A program made the translations under genes and the position numbers. This document shows positions 1-11,619 of a DNA stretch of 64,000 nt, one piece after another (the first letter of the stretch is position 1; the number at the start of each line of letters is the position of its first letter). This stretch comes from Pseudomonas sp. JQ170C (GTDB lineage Bacteria; Pseudomonadota; Gammaproteobacteria; Pseudomonadales; Pseudomonadaceae), in contig NZ_CP141608.1 in the NCBI RefSeq assembly GCF_035581345.1, forward strand, positions 496,001-560,000, in the 5' to 3' direction. Under the pieces are notes generated by a model, which had not been told where the DNA came from, ran no database searches, and saw nothing but the letters and a program-made list of their open reading frames with translations.

Positions 1-15
1 TTGCCGGCGATGGGT

Positions 16-1446
16 TCAAGGCCTGGCGTCGAAATTCGCCTTGGCCGCAGCCGCCAGATCAGGCGGCAGGAAGTCCTTGTCCGGGTTGTAGTCCGGTTTC
101 AAGTACCGGGCCAAGTCCGTCAGATCCTGCGGGCTCAAGGTGCCCGCCGCCTGCTTCAGGCGCAGGTTGTCGAGAATGTAGTCGTAGCGGGTGTTGTTGT
201 AGTCGCGCACCGAGGTGTACAGCTGGCGCTGGGCATCGAGCACGTCGACGATGTTGCGGGTACCGACCTGGTAGCCGATTTCCGTGGCTTCCAGCGCGCT
301 CTGGTTGGAGATGATCGACTGCTTGCGCGCCTGTACCTGTTCTACGTCGGTGTTCACCGCGCGGTGCAGGTTACGGGTGTTTTCCACCACCTGGCGGCGC
401 AGGCTTTCGCGCTGCTGTTCGGTCTGGTTCAAGCGCTGGTACGCCTCACGCACCTGGGAGCTGATCAGGCCGCCGCTGTAGATCGGGATGTTCAGCTGCA
501 GGCCGACGCTGGTCTGCTCGACATCGCCACTGATGGTCCCGCCGAGGTTGGGGTTGCTGAAGCCCAGGTTGTCATTGTCGCCTTTCTGGTATTGCGCTAT
601 CGCATCCACGGTCGGTGCATGCCCGGCCTTGCGCTGGCGCAGGGTTTCTTCGGCAGCATCGACGGCATGGTTGGTCGCCAGCAAGTTGAGGTTCTGTTTG
701 CCGGCGGTTTCTACCCAGGCCTTGGCGTCGTTGGGGACCGGTACCTGCACCGGCAGGGTGTGGACGATGCCCTGTACCGAGTTGTAGTAGCGGTTGGTGA
801 GGGTGATCAACGCTTCAAAGGCGTCGTCGACCTGGCGCTGGGCGACGATGCGGTTGGCCCGTGCCGTGTCGTAGCTGGCCTGGGACTGGAGCACGTCGGT
901 CTTGTCGGAAAGGCCTACGTCGAAACGTTCATTGGACTGGTCAAGCTGGCGCTTGAAGGCCGCTTCTTCGGCCTTGGTCGAGGCCAGGGTGTCCTGGGCG
1001 CGCAGCACGGCGAAGTAGTTTTCCGCAGTTTGCAGGATCAGGTTCTGCTCGGTGGCCGACAGCTCCAGGGCCGCCTGTTCGTTGACCGCTTCGGCGGCTT
1101 GCAACTGGAACCAGCGATCGGCACGAAAGACCGGCTGGGCCAGGGTTGCCTGCCAGGAATTGCCGCTGCGGTTGGAGGTAATCGAAGGGCTGTCGAGCTT
1201 GGTACGGGTGTTCAGCATATCGGCACCGGCCGACAGGTTCGGCAGCAGGCCGGCGCGGGCCTGGGGTACCACTTCCTTGTGTGCGCCATAGTCGGCGCGG
1301 GCTGCGGCGAGGTCGGCGTTGTTGTTCACAGCTTCCTGGTAGACGCTGACCAGGTCGGTCTTTGCCGACAAGGGCACATCTGCTGCCCAGGCCATTCCGT
1401 TGGTAGCACAAGACACGGCAAGGGCCAGTGAAAGTTTGCGCAGCAT
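16..1446 (-). CDS. tolC: TolC family outer membrane efflux protein
   Basis: Outer-membrane channel of the TolC/OEP family, forming the exit duct for tripartite efflux pumps and type I secretion. The 476-residue product is the usual length for the family. It begins with a signal peptide (MLRKLSLALAVSCATNGMAWA, cleaved before ADVPLS) and carries the two internally similar OEP halves, with the family-typical segment GYQVGTRNIVDVLDAQRQLY near residue 400 in the second half. The ATG at 1446 is preferred because AAGGA lies about 8 bases upstream; a TTG six codons further upstream is possible. It is transcribed away from thiC. No pump or adaptor gene is beside it here, so its partners are unknown; it may serve several pumps, as E. 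coli TolC does. Confidence 0.93.
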   Translation of the reverse strand: MLRKLSLALAVSCATNGMAWAADVPLSAKTDLVSVYQEAVNNNADLAAARADYGAHKEVVPQARAGLLPNLSAGADMLNTRTKLDSPSITSNRSGNSWQATLAQPVFRADRWFQLQAAEAVNEQAALELSATEQNLILQTAENYFAVLRAQDTLASTKAEEAAFKRQLDQSNERFDVGLSDKTDVLQSQASYDTARANRIVAQRQVDDAFEALITLTNRYYNSVQGIVHTLPVQVPVPNDAKAWVETAGKQNLNLLATNHAVDAAEETLRQRKAGHAPTVDAIAQYQKGDNDNLGFSNPNLGGTISGDVEQTSVGLQLNIPIYSGGLISSQVREAYQRLNQTEQQRESLRRQVVENTRNLHRAVNTDVEQVQARKQSIISNQSALEATEIGYQVGTRNIVDVLDAQRQLYTSVRDYNNTRYDYILDNLRLKQAAGTLSPQDLTDLARYLKPDYNPDKDFLPPDLAAAAKANFDARP

Positions 1447-1485
1447 AGGGCGATCCTTGAACAATTGAGTGTTTCTGAACCGGTG

Positions 1486-1514
1486 AGTGTAGATGCGCGG
1501 ACACTTTGCAACAA
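1486..1514 (-). promoter_or_regulatory. Putative sigma70 promoter for tolC
   Basis: On the minus strand TTGTTG (1514-1509) and TACACT (1491-1486) are separated by exactly 17 bases, about 40 bases upstream of the tolC start. Each hexamer matches only partly, so this is a moderate prediction. Confidence 0.4.
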
Positions 1515-1554
1515 TCTGCCATTTGCGCCATTTATCGTGGCCGTGCTTGTACTG

Positions 1555-1584
1555 TTGGCTTTGCAGGTGAGTCCAGTCTAGACT
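1555..1584 (+). promoter_or_regulatory. Putative sigma70 promoter for the thiC leader
   Basis: TTGGCT (1555-1560) and TAGACT (1579-1584) are separated by 18 bases. Transcription from here would start near 1591, just before the first base of the riboswitch P1 helix, which is what makes the otherwise weak match credible. Confidence 0.4.
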
Positions 1585-1593
1585 GGGCGCGTT

Positions 1594-3738
<2,145 letters not shown>

Positions 3739-3745
3739 CGCTGCA

Positions 3746-3792
3746 TCGCGAGGCAAGCCCGCTCCTCCTGAAGGAGCGGGCTTGCCCCGCGA
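3746..3792. repeat. REP palindrome between thiC and cytX
   Basis: Two inverted REP cores (TCGCGAGGCAAGCCCGCTCC and GGAGCGGGCTTGCCCCGCGA) meet head to head in a 47-base near-palindrome starting 8 bases after the thiC stop. It may also act as a 3-prime stability or termination element for thiC. Confidence 0.85.
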
Positions 3793-3836
3793 AAGACCCC
3801 AAGAATAAAAAAACTCTCCCTGTCGAGATCCCCTTT

Positions 3837-5129
3837 GTGAGCACACCCAGCCAATTTTCCCCCGACCACCCGGTCACCACCCAGCAGCGCGTCCTCAGCG
3901 GCCGCGATCTCTGCTCCCTCTGGTTTTCCCTCGGCATCGGCCTGATGGTCCTGCAGACCGGCGCCTTGCTCGGCCCCGGCCTTGGCCTGGCCAACGCGGT
4001 GCTGGCCATCATCCTCGGTACGTCCGTGGGTGTCCTGCTGCTGGCGGCCGTCGGCGTCATCGGCAGCGACACGGGGCTCTCGTCCATGGCCGCGTTGCGT
4101 CGCAGCCTGGGCCGCGATGGCGCGCGCCTGCCCGCGCTGCTCAACCTGCTGCAACTGATCGGTTGGGGCTCATTCGAAATCATTGTCATGCGCGATGCCG
4201 CGAGCCTCCTGGGCGCACGCGCCTTCGGCGAAGGCAGCGCGCTGACCAATCCATTGCTCTGGACCCTGTGCTTCGGTGCCCTGGCGACCTTGCTGGCGGT
4301 CAGCGGGCCGTTGACCTTCGTGCGCAAGATCCTGCGCAAGTGGGGCATCTGGCTGTTGCTCGGGGCCTGCCTGTGGCTGACCTGGAACCTGTTTGCCAAG
4401 GCCGATCTTGCCGCCCTGTGGGCGCGTGCCGGCGATGGCTCGATGTCACTGGCTGTGGGCATCGATATCGCCATCGCCATGCCGCTTTCGTGGCTGCCGC
4501 TGATTGCCGACTATTCACGCTTCAGTCGCCATGCCAGCCGCGTGTTCATCGGCACGGCACTGGGCTACTTCGTGGGCAACGTATGGATGATGAGCCTGGG
4601 TGTGGCCTATACCCTGGCCTTTGCTCCTGCAGGGGAGGTCAATACCTTGCTCCTGGCACTGGCCGGCGCCGGCCTGGGTATTCCGCTGCTGCTGATCCTG
4701 CTCGACGAGTCGGAAAAGGCCTTTGCCGATATCCATTCGGCAGCGGTTTCCACCGGCCTGCTGGTTCGCCTGAAAGTCGAGCACCTGGCCCTGGCCATCG
4801 GCGTGCTGTGCACCCTGATTGCCTGCTATGCGCCCATGGCGCAGTACCAGAACTTCCTGCTACTGATCGGCTCGGTGTTTGCCCCGCTGTTCGGCGTGGT
4901 GCTGGTCGATCACTTCATCGTGCGTCGCCGCCGCAGCGATGCCAGCCCGATCCATAGCCTGCACTGGCGTGCGCTGGTCGCCTGGGGCAGCGGGATCGCC
5001 ACCTATCATTTGCTGGCGCACTACGCCGCGGATGTCGGCTCGACCCTGCCCGCCTTGCTGCTGGCAGGGTGCGTGTACTGGATGGCGGCGCCGTCCGTCA
5101 GCCGCGACCCGGAAACAACGCCGGCTTGA
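3837..5129 (+). CDS. cytX: Putative hydroxymethylpyrimidine permease CytX
   Basis: Inner-membrane permease of the cytosine/purine/uracil/thiamine/allantoin (NCS1) family. The 430-residue protein is almost entirely hydrophobic, with roughly 12 membrane segments and the N-terminal segment SLWFSLGIGLMVLQTGALLG typical of CytX. Placement directly after thiC downstream of a TPP riboswitch is the usual signature of the hydroxymethylpyrimidine transporter, which brings in the precursor that ThiC otherwise makes. The GTG at 3837 is chosen because an extension upstream would be encoded by the REP element; the ribosome site (GAGAT) is weak. The 3-prime end overlaps the convergent lipoprotein gene by 32 bases. 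Whether it is cotranscribed through the REP hairpin is unclear. Confidence 0.85.
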   Translation: MSTPSQFSPDHPVTTQQRVLSGRDLCSLWFSLGIGLMVLQTGALLGPGLGLANAVLAIILGTSVGVLLLAAVGVIGSDTGLSSMAALRRSLGRDGARLPALLNLLQLIGWGSFEIIVMRDAASLLGARAFGEGSALTNPLLWTLCFGALATLLAVSGPLTFVRKILRKWGIWLLLGACLWLTWNLFAKADLAALWARAGDGSMSLAVGIDIAIAMPLSWLPLIADYSRFSRHASRVFIGTALGYFVGNVWMMSLGVAYTLAFAPAGEVNTLLLALAGAGLGIPLLLILLDESEKAFADIHSAAVSTGLLVRLKVEHLALAIGVLCTLIACYAPMAQYQNFLLLIGSVFAPLFGVVLVDHFIVRRRRSDASPIHSLHWRALVAWGSGIATYHLLAHYAADVGSTLPALLLAGCVYWMAAPSVSRDPETTPA

Positions 5130-5844
5130 TGATGCCGTTCAGGCGCGGGTAGGGGATCTTGAGTTCGATGTGGCCCATGGAATACGGGGCGATGGCATAC
5201 ACTTCGTACTTGAGCACCACCGCGCCATAAGTCAGGGCGATGTGCGGGGTCTGGCGGAAGGGCCAGGTCTTGACGAACTCGGCGTCCTTGTCCATGCCCG
5301 TGCTGATCAGCCAGCCCTTGTGGGCTTCCTCGGCGGTCTTCCAGAAGGTCGCTTCCTGGCCTGGCACCAGCATGTCCTGCAGGGTCAGGACCTTGTCCTG
5401 CTGGCGCGAGTAGTTGATGAAGCCGCGCCCGGGCATGCCGTGGGCACCGCCGGTGTCCAGGTAGCTGGACAGCTCGATGATCACCAGTCCGTCATGCTGC
5501 TCGCGTACCTTGGCTTGCAGGTAGCTGCTGTGGCGGCTTTCGGCGCTGGCCATGAATTTGTCTTCATAGGCCTTGAGCGAAGTCGGCAGGGCATCGCGCT
5601 CGTTGTCCTGGGTCATCTGCAGCAGGCTTTTCTCGACGATCGCGTCCAGCTTCGGATTGGCCGGGAAGTGGATGGTGTCGATATTGACCAGGGGGCAATC
5701 TGCCGTATTGCAACCGGGCTTGATGTGCTCCCAGCGGTCGCGCTTGACCTCCAGTGGCGTGCGCATATTGGGCTGGAACAAGCTTTGACAGGCGCCCAGG
5801 GCCAGGGCCAGCACGGCCACGGTAGTCAGTTTCACAAGCGTCAT
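5098..5844 (-). CDS. RsiV-like (DUF3298) lipoprotein
   Basis: Predicted periplasmic lipoprotein of 248 residues. The signal sequence MTLVKLTTVAVLALALGACQ ends in a lipobox (LGAC, lipidated Cys near residue 19). The rest resembles the DUF3298/RsiV C-terminal fold: a segment SSYLDTGGAHG..GRGFINYS followed by LTLQDMLVPGQE and the terminal half with TYGAVVLKYEVYAIAPYSMGH. Proteins with this domain bind lysozyme in Firmicutes (RsiV), but no anti-sigma region or sigma factor gene is present here, so the function is unknown. A good ribosome site (AAGGATC) precedes the ATG at 5844. It converges on cytX with a 32-base overlap at the 3-prime ends. Confidence 0.8.
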   Translation of the reverse strand: MTLVKLTTVAVLALALGACQSLFQPNMRTPLEVKRDRWEHIKPGCNTADCPLVNIDTIHFPANPKLDAIVEKSLLQMTQDNERDALPTSLKAYEDKFMASAESRHSSYLQAKVREQHDGLVIIELSSYLDTGGAHGMPGRGFINYSRQQDKVLTLQDMLVPGQEATFWKTAEEAHKGWLISTGMDKDAEFVKTWPFRQTPHIALTYGAVVLKYEVYAIAPYSMGHIELKIPYPRLNGIIKPALFPGRG

Positions 5845-6030
5845 GATGATCCTTGTAAGGCAAAGGTAATCGGGCTTGGACCGTCGGCATGGCCTTCAGT
5901 TCGCCACTAAGCTCAATACATCAGCAGGCCGTCTATCCTCGCAGCCAGGGCGCTATCTTTAAAGGGGTGAAACGCGACGGTGCGCAGGTTAGGATGGCGC
6001 GATGCGGTACACGAGGTTATGAGGATTCCC

Positions 6031-6648
6031 ATGTCAGACACGCTGAACACTGTGCCCAAGGACGTTGAAATCGTCGAGCGGCTGAACTGCTTCAAGGGCT
6101 TCTACCAGCTCGATCGGGTGCGCCTGCGCCATGAACTGTTCGCCGGGGGCATGGGCCAGGAGATCAGCCGCGAATTGTTCGTGCGCCATGATGCGGTGTG
6201 TGTGCTGCCCTACGATGCCCTGCGCGATGAAGTCGTGCTGATCGAGCAGTTTCGCGTCGGCGCCATGGGCAAGGTTGCCAATCCGTGGATGATCGAACTG
6301 GTCGCCGGTCTGATCGATAAAGACGAAGTGCCGGAAGAAGTTGCACACCGCGAGGCGCAGGAGGAAGCTGGGCTGAAGCTTCAGACACTGTGGCCGATGA
6401 CGCGATATTTCCCGTCCCCCGGCGGCAGTGACGAGTACGTGCACTTGTATCTTGGACGTTGCGACAGCGCTGGGGCGGGCGGTCTGCACGGCCTGGAAGA
6501 AGAGGGCGAAGATATTCGCGTGAAGGTCTGGGCGTTCGAGGATGCGCTGCAGGCCGTACGCGATGGGCTGATCGCCAATGCGGCAACCATCATTGCCTTG
6601 CAGTGGCTGGCCTTGAACCGAGATGAAGTCAGGGGGCTATGGTCGTGA
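6031..6648 (+). CDS. nudF: ADP-ribose pyrophosphatase
   Basis: Nudix hydrolase that splits ADP-ribose to AMP and ribose 5-phosphate. The 205-residue product carries the full Nudix box (GLIDKDEVPEEVAHREAQEE followed by AGL), with the REAQEEAG metal-binding core, and the N-terminal dimerisation region typical of the ADPRase subgroup (RLNCFKGFYQLDRVRLRHELF). The ATG at 6031 follows GAGG about 8 bases upstream; longer in-frame versions from 5980 lack a site. It is the first gene of a run leading to parE and overlaps the next gene by 10 bases, an arrangement shared with the nudF-yqiB-cpdA-yqiA-parE cluster of other gammaproteobacteria. Confidence 0.95.
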   Translation: MSDTLNTVPKDVEIVERLNCFKGFYQLDRVRLRHELFAGGMGQEISRELFVRHDAVCVLPYDALRDEVVLIEQFRVGAMGKVANPWMIELVAGLIDKDEVPEEVAHREAQEEAGLKLQTLWPMTRYFPSPGGSDEYVHLYLGRCDSAGAGGLHGLEEEGEDIRVKVWAFEDALQAVRDGLIANAATIIALQWLALNRDEVRGLWS

Positions 6649-7091
6649 ATCTGTTGCGCGAGCGCTACCGGGTCGATCTGGTCGGGTTGCAAGCGGCCTG
6701 CGAGGCCAACTACGCGCGCTTGATGCGTTTGTTGCCGGATATGCGCAGCGCCCAAAGCTCGCGTCGCATCGGCATGACCCAGGGCGACCAGATGCTGGGT
6801 GTGCTGGTCCTGGATGTGGTGCTCGCCTGCCCGTACACCACCACCCTGCGGGTGCGCCAGGAGCACAGCCTGCCCTGGTTGCCGGTGCCGCAACTGGAGG
6901 TGCAGGTGTACCACGATGCGCGCATGGCCGAAGTGGTCAGCGCCGAGCATGCCCGGCGTTTTCGCAGCATCTACCCCTACCCGAATGCGGCGATGCACCA
7001 GCCCGACGAAAAAGCCCAGCTCAATCTGTTCCTTGGCGAGTGGTTGAGCCACTGCCTGGCGTGCGGTCATGAGTTGGCTGTCGTTCGCTGA
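6639..7091 (+). CDS. DUF1249 family protein (YqiB-like)
   Basis: Soluble 150-residue protein of the DUF1249 family, recognised from the segments LQAACEANYARLMRLLPD, YTTTLRVRQEH and LEVQVYHDARMAEV. No signal peptide or membrane segment. Its function is not established. It starts at ATG 6639, overlapping the end of nudF by 10 bases, and occupies the same place as yqiB in the E. coli nudF-yqiB-cpdA-yqiA-parE cluster, so translational coupling to nudF is likely. Confidence 0.85.
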   Translation: MVVNLLRERYRVDLVGLQAACEANYARLMRLLPDMRSAQSSRRIGMTQGDQMLGVLVLDVVLACPYTTTLRVRQEHSLPWLPVPQLEVQVYHDARMAEVVSAEHARRFRSIYPYPNAAMHQPDEKAQLNLFLGEWLSHCLACGHELAVVR

Positions 7092-7175
7092 AATGTGACA
7101 CGGGTTGTTGTCGAGTATTTGCTCAAGCCCGGCCAGCCGCCATAATCGCGCTGAATCCGCCCAAGGAGTCGGCCC

Positions 7176-7988
7176 TTGCCGCAACAATCCATCCCTCACG
7201 ACCACTCGCCGGTGTGCCTGGTGCAACTGACCGACAGCCACCTGTTCGGTGATGCGAACCGTACATTGCTGGGCATGAACACCTGCGAAAGCCTGCAACG
7301 GGTCATCGCGTGCGTGCGTGACGAGCAGCCGCGTATCGACTTGCTGCTGGCTACGGGCGACCTGTCACAGGATGGCACGCAAGCGTCCTATGCCCGTTTT
7401 CGCGACCTGACGGCGAGTCTCAAGGCGCCGGCCCGCTGGCTCGCCGGCAATCACGACGAACCGCTGCCGATGGAGCAGGCTGCGCAAGGCTCACAGGTGC
7501 TGGAGCCCGTGGTGGATATCGGCAACTGGCGCATCCTGATGCTCAACTCGGCCGTGCCAGGCTCCGTGCCCGGGGTGCTGGATGAGAGCCAGCTGATGTT
7601 GCTCGATCAGGCCTTGGGCGAGGCGCCCGGGCGCCATCACCTGATCTGTTTCCACCACCAGCCTGTACCGATCGACTGTGCCTGGATGGCGCCGATTGGC
7701 TTGCGCAATGCAGACGCTTTGTTTGCAGTGCTGGATCGTTATCCACAGGTGCGTGCCTTGCTGTGGGGGCATATCCACCAGGAGTGGGACCAGATGCGCA
7801 ACGGAGTGCGGCTGTTGGCCTCTCCCTCCACCTGCATCCAGTTCGAGCCTGGGAGCGAGGACTTCAAGGTCGGCGAACAAGCGCCGGGCTATCGCTGGCT
7901 TCGCTTGCACCCAGACGGCGCTATCGACACCGGTGTGTCGCGGGTGACCGGCTTCGAGTTCACCATCGACTACGAAGACGGCTATTAA
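7176..7988 (+). CDS. cpdA: 3',5'-cyclic-AMP phosphodiesterase CpdA
   Basis: Metallophosphoesterase that hydrolyses cAMP, tuning Crp/Vfr-type signalling. The 270-residue product shows all motifs of the calcineurin-like fold: DSHLF (residues 21-25), GDLSQDG, GNHDEP, FHHQP and GHIHQ. The TTG at 7176 is preferred because AAGGAG lies 8 bases upstream and no in-frame ATG precedes the first metal motif with a comparable site. It belongs to the cluster running from nudF to parE; an 84-base gap separates it from the preceding gene. Confidence 0.93.
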   Translation: MPQQSIPHDHSPVCLVQLTDSHLFGDANRTLLGMNTCESLQRVIACVRDEQPRIDLLLATGDLSQDGTQASYARFRDLTASLKAPARWLAGNHDEPLPMEQAAQGSQVLEPVVDIGNWRILMLNSAVPGSVPGVLDESQLMLLDQALGEAPGRHHLICFHHQPVPIDCAWMAPIGLRNADALFAVLDRYPQVRALLWGHIHQEWDQMRNGVRLLASPSTCIQFEPGSEDFKVGEQAPGYRWLRLHPDGAIDTGVSRVTGFEFTIDYEDGY

Positions 7989-8090
7989 GTGTTGCCGAAT
8001 GGCTGAAACCGCTCAATCCACTGTCGAACAGGCTAAAATGCGCGTTTTTCAGCCTGGTACGCCAGGCCAGACAGGTGCAGCGGGGGCGGT

Positions 8091-8699
8091 ATGTCGGGAT
8101 CGATTCTCTATATTCACGGGTTCAACAGTGCACCCTCGTCGAAGAAGGCCTGCCAGCTGGTCGAGGTAATGCAGCAGATCGGCCTGGCCGGGCAACTGCG
8201 GGTGCCGGCCTTGCATCATCACCCTCGCCAGGCCATTGCCCAGCTTGAAGCCGACATCGCTGAGCTCGAATCGCCATTACTGGTCGGCAGCTCGCTCGGC
8301 GGCTACTATGCCACCCACCTGGCCGAGCGCCACGGGCTCAAGGCGCTGCTGATCAACCCCGCAGTCAACCCGCACCAACTGTTCGACGGGTACCTGGGGC
8401 CTCAGAAAAACTTCTACACCGGTGAAACCTGGGAATTGACCCACGATCACGTGCAGGCCCTGGCCGAACTTGAGGTTGCCGCGCCCACCGATGCCGCGCG
8501 CTATCAAGTCTGGCTGCAAACCGCCGATGAGACCCTGGACTATCGCCGGGCCGAGCAGTTCTACCGCGCTTGCGCCCTGCGTATCCAGGCCGGGGGCGAT
8601 CACAGTTTCCAGGGGTTCGCCGAGCGTCTGCCGGCCTTGCTGAGCTTTGCCGGCATAGACCCGCAGCAGTACCAATCGCTCGATTTTTCTGTATTTTGA
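8091..8699 (+). CDS. yqiA: YqiA/YcfP family alpha/beta hydrolase
   Basis: Predicted esterase of 202 residues. It begins at the alpha/beta-hydrolase oxyanion segment (ILYIHGFNSAPSSKKA), carries the nucleophile elbow GSSLGGYYA with Ser near residue 65, and ends with a catalytic-His region GGDHSFQGFAERL. E. coli YqiA hydrolyses short-chain acyl esters in vitro; the physiological substrate is unknown. It lies 36 bases upstream of parE, the conserved order in this cluster. The ATG at 8091 follows a purine-rich stretch (GCGGGGGCGGT). Confidence 0.88.
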   Translation: MSGSILYIHGFNSAPSSKKACQLVEVMQQIGLAGQLRVPALHHHPRQAIAQLEADIAELESPLLVGSSLGGYYATHLAERHGLKALLINPAVNPHQLFDGYLGPQKNFYTGETWELTHDHVQALAELEVAAPTDAARYQVWLQTADETLDYRRAEQFYRACALRIQAGGDHSFQGFAERLPALLSFAGIDPQQYQSLDFSVF

Positions 8700-8735
8700 T
8701 GACTTATTTTCACCCACGACTGACGACGAGACCCC

Positions 8736-10640
8736 ATGGCCATTCCCAGCGCTAGTGCCTATAACGCAGACGCCATCGAAGTCCTCTCGGGCCTTGACCC
8801 GGTGCGCAAGCGCCCGGGCATGTACACCGACACCAGCCGGCCGAACCACCTGGCCCAGGAAGTCATCGACAACAGCGTCGACGAAGCCCTGGCGGGGCAT
8901 GCCAAATCGGTGCAGGTGATCCTTCACGCCGACCATTCGCTGGAAGTGTCCGACGACGGGCGCGGCATGCCGGTGGACATCCACCCTGAAGAGGGCGTGT
9001 CGGGGGTCGAGCTGATCCTCACCAAGCTGCATGCCGGCGGTAAATTCTCCAACAAGAACTACCAGTTCTCCGGCGGTCTGCACGGGGTGGGTATTTCTGT
9101 GGTCAACGCCTTGTCCAGCCAGGTGCGGGTCAAGGTCAAGCGCGACGGCAACGAATACCAGATGACCTTCGCCGATGGCTACAAGGCCAGCGAGCTGGAA
9201 GTGGTCGGCTCGGTCGGCAAGCGCAACACCGGTACCAGCGTGTACTTCGCACCGGACCCCAAGTACTTCGATTCCCCCAAATTCTCCATCAGCCGCCTCA
9301 AGCATGTGCTCAAGGCCAAGGCGGTACTGTGCCCGGGGCTGCTGGTCAGCTTTGAAGACAAGGCCAGCGGCGAGAAGGTCGAGTGGCATTACGAGGACGG
9401 CCTGCGTTCCTACCTGGTCGACTCGGTCAGCGAGTTCCTGCGCCTGCCCGACGAGCCGTTCTGCGGCAGCCTGGCCGGCAACAAGGAAGCTGTCGACTGG
9501 GCCCTGCTGTGGTTGCCGGAAGGCGGCGACAGCGTCCAGGAAAGCTACGTCAACCTGATCCCCACCGCCCAGGGCGGCACCCATGTCAACGGCCTGCGTC
9601 AGGGCCTGCTCGATGCCATGCGCGAGTTCTGCGAGTTCCGTAACCTGTTGCCGCGAGGGGTCAAGCTGGCCCCCGAGGACGTCTGGGAGCGCATCACCTT
9701 CGTGCTCTCGATGAAGATGCAGGAACCGCAGTTCTCCGGCCAGACGAAGGAGCGCCTGTCGTCCCGCGAGGCGGCCGCGTTTGTTTCCGGTGTGGTCAAG
9801 GATGCTTTCAGCCTGTGGCTCAATGCGCACCCCGAGATGGGTATGCAACTGGCCGAACTGGCCATCAACAACGCCGGCCGCCGTCTCAAGGCCAGCAAGA
9901 AGGTCGAGCGCAAGCGCGTTACCCAGGGGCCGGCGCTGCCGGGCAAGCTGGCGGACTGCGCCGGCCAGGACCCGATGCGCGCCGAACTGTTCCTGGTCGA
10001 GGGTGACTCGGCCGGCGGCTCGGCCAAGCAGGCGCGTGACAAGGAATTCCAGGCGATCCTGCCGCTGCGCGGCAAGATCCTGAACACCTGGGAAGTCGAT
10101 GGCGGTGAGGTCCTGGCCAGCCAGGAAGTACACAATATTGCCGTGGCCATCGGTGTCGACCCGGGGGCGGCCGATATGAGCCAACTGCGCTACGGCAAGA
10201 TCTGCATCCTCGCCGACGCCGACTCCGACGGCCTGCACATCGCCACGCTGCTGTGTGCGTTGTTCGTCCAGCATTTCCGCCCGCTGGTCGAGGCCGGCCA
10301 CGTCTATGTGGCCATGCCGCCGCTGTACCGTATCGACCTGGGCAAGGAGATCTACTACGCCCTGGACGAGGCCGAGCGTGATGGCATTCTTGATCGCCTG
10401 GTCGCCGAGAAAAAACGTGGCAAGCCACAGGTCACCCGATTCAAGGGCCTGGGTGAAATGAACCCGCCGCAACTGCGTGAAACCACCATGGACCCGAACA
10501 CCCGTCGTCTGGTGCAACTGACCCTGGAAGACCTGGACGGTACCCGCGAGATCATGGACATGCTGCTGGCCAAGAAGCGTGCCGGCGATCGCAAGACCTG
10601 GCTGGAGTCCAAAGGCAACCTGGCTGAGGTACTGGCTTGA
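8736..10640 (+). CDS. parE: DNA topoisomerase IV subunit B
   Basis: ATPase subunit of topoisomerase IV, which unlinks daughter chromosomes. The 634-residue protein has the GHKL ATP site (EVIDNSVDEALAGHA, DDGRGMPVDIH, GGLHGVGISVVNAL) and the C-terminal TOPRIM region (ELFLVEGDSAGGSA, PLRGKILN, DADSDGLHIATLL). The length and the absence of the GyrB-type insert mark it as ParE rather than GyrB. It starts at ATG 8736 and its stop overlaps the next gene. parC follows two genes later, so both subunits may be made from one transcript. Confidence 0.98.
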   Translation: MAIPSASAYNADAIEVLSGLDPVRKRPGMYTDTSRPNHLAQEVIDNSVDEALAGHAKSVQVILHADHSLEVSDDGRGMPVDIHPEEGVSGVELILTKLHAGGKFSNKNYQFSGGLHGVGISVVNALSSQVRVKVKRDGNEYQMTFADGYKASELEVVGSVGKRNTGTSVYFAPDPKYFDSPKFSISRLKHVLKAKAVLCPGLLVSFEDKASGEKVEWHYEDGLRSYLVDSVSEFLRLPDEPFCGSLAGNKEAVDWALLWLPEGGDSVQESYVNLIPTAQGGTHVNGLRQGLLDAMREFCEFRNLLPRGVKLAPEDVWERITFVLSMKMQEPQFSGQTKERLSSREAAAFVSGVVKDAFSLWLNAHPEMGMQLAELAINNAGRRLKASKKVERKRVTQGPALPGKLADCAGQDPMRAELFLVEGDSAGGSAKQARDKEFQAILPLRGKILNTWEVDGGEVLASQEVHNIAVAIGVDPGAADMSQLRYGKICILADADSDGLHIATLLCALFVQHFRPLVEAGHVYVAMPPLYRIDLGKEIYYALDEAERDGILDRLVAEKKRGKPQVTRFKGLGEMNPPQLRETTMDPNTRRLVQLTLEDLDGTREIMDMLLAKKRAGDRKTWLESKGNLAEVLA

Positions 10641-11619
10641 TTCGTCTGCTACTGGCAGCGGTACTTGGTGTGTTTGCCCTGTCATCGCAGGCGGCACCCT
10701 GGCCTGAGCTCAAGCTGGTGAGCGAACATCCGGTCGACGGCATGCGTGGCGGCAATCTGTCGGGCCTGGCCCTGTGCAAGGGCGAACTGTGGGCAGTATC
10801 CGACCGCGACGACGACCTGCTGTACCGCATGGATACCCGGGCCACGGTCTGGCAGGCCGTGTCGATTCCGCTGGCCGCTCCCCCGGTACCGGAAAGCGGC
10901 TTGCCCTGGGGCTTGCGCTCACGTACCTGGGCCGCTGGCAAGGTGCGTGGTGGCGACTTGGACTTCGAGGCCATCACCTGTGATGCCGCCGGCAATCGCT
11001 ATGTGGTTAGTGAAGCCCATGCCGCGGTGCTGCAAGTGCCGGTCGACGGTGAGCCGAACTGGTTGAAGATCGACCCGAGCCTGGTTCGTCAGGCCCGGGC
11101 CAGCGGCATGCTGCTGCATTTCAATGCCTTGTTTGAAGGCCTGGCCGTAAACCCGGCCGGTGATCGCCTGTGGCTGGCGGCCGAGCGCGAGCGTCGCGGC
11201 TTGCTGCTGATCAATCGCCAGCAGACGGTATGGGACTGCGCCGGTGGCTGTGTGCTGCTGAGCGAGGCGGGCGTCGAGATGCAGCCCCCGCAGATGCCCG
11301 AGGCGCGAGCGTTGCCGAGGGACTTTGCCGACCTTGCCCTGTTCAACAACAAGCTCTTCACCCTGGAACGCAATGCCCACCGGATATGCCGTCGCAACGC
11401 AGTGACCGCGAAAGTCGAGCGTTGCTGGTCGTTCGCAGCCGATGCACTGGCCGAGACGCGGCAGTACACCCAGCCCTTCGGCTTGGCCGAAGCCCTGGTG
11501 ATCGATGCCAAGGGCGCCTGGATCGGTGTGGACAATAACGGCGCAACGCGCAACGACGGCGAGTCGCGGCCGGTGGTCTGGCGATTTGCTGCCCCTGAAG
11601 GCGGCTGGAGCGCCAAGCC

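Noticed and set aside
3746..3792. The palindrome after thiC as a plain terminator
   Set aside because: No T-run follows, and the sequence matches the REP units elsewhere in the window.
8277..10697. An 806-codon open frame antisense to parE
   Set aside because: It mirrors the high third-position GC of parE; no ribosome site or protein family is visible, and parE is unmistakable on the other strand.
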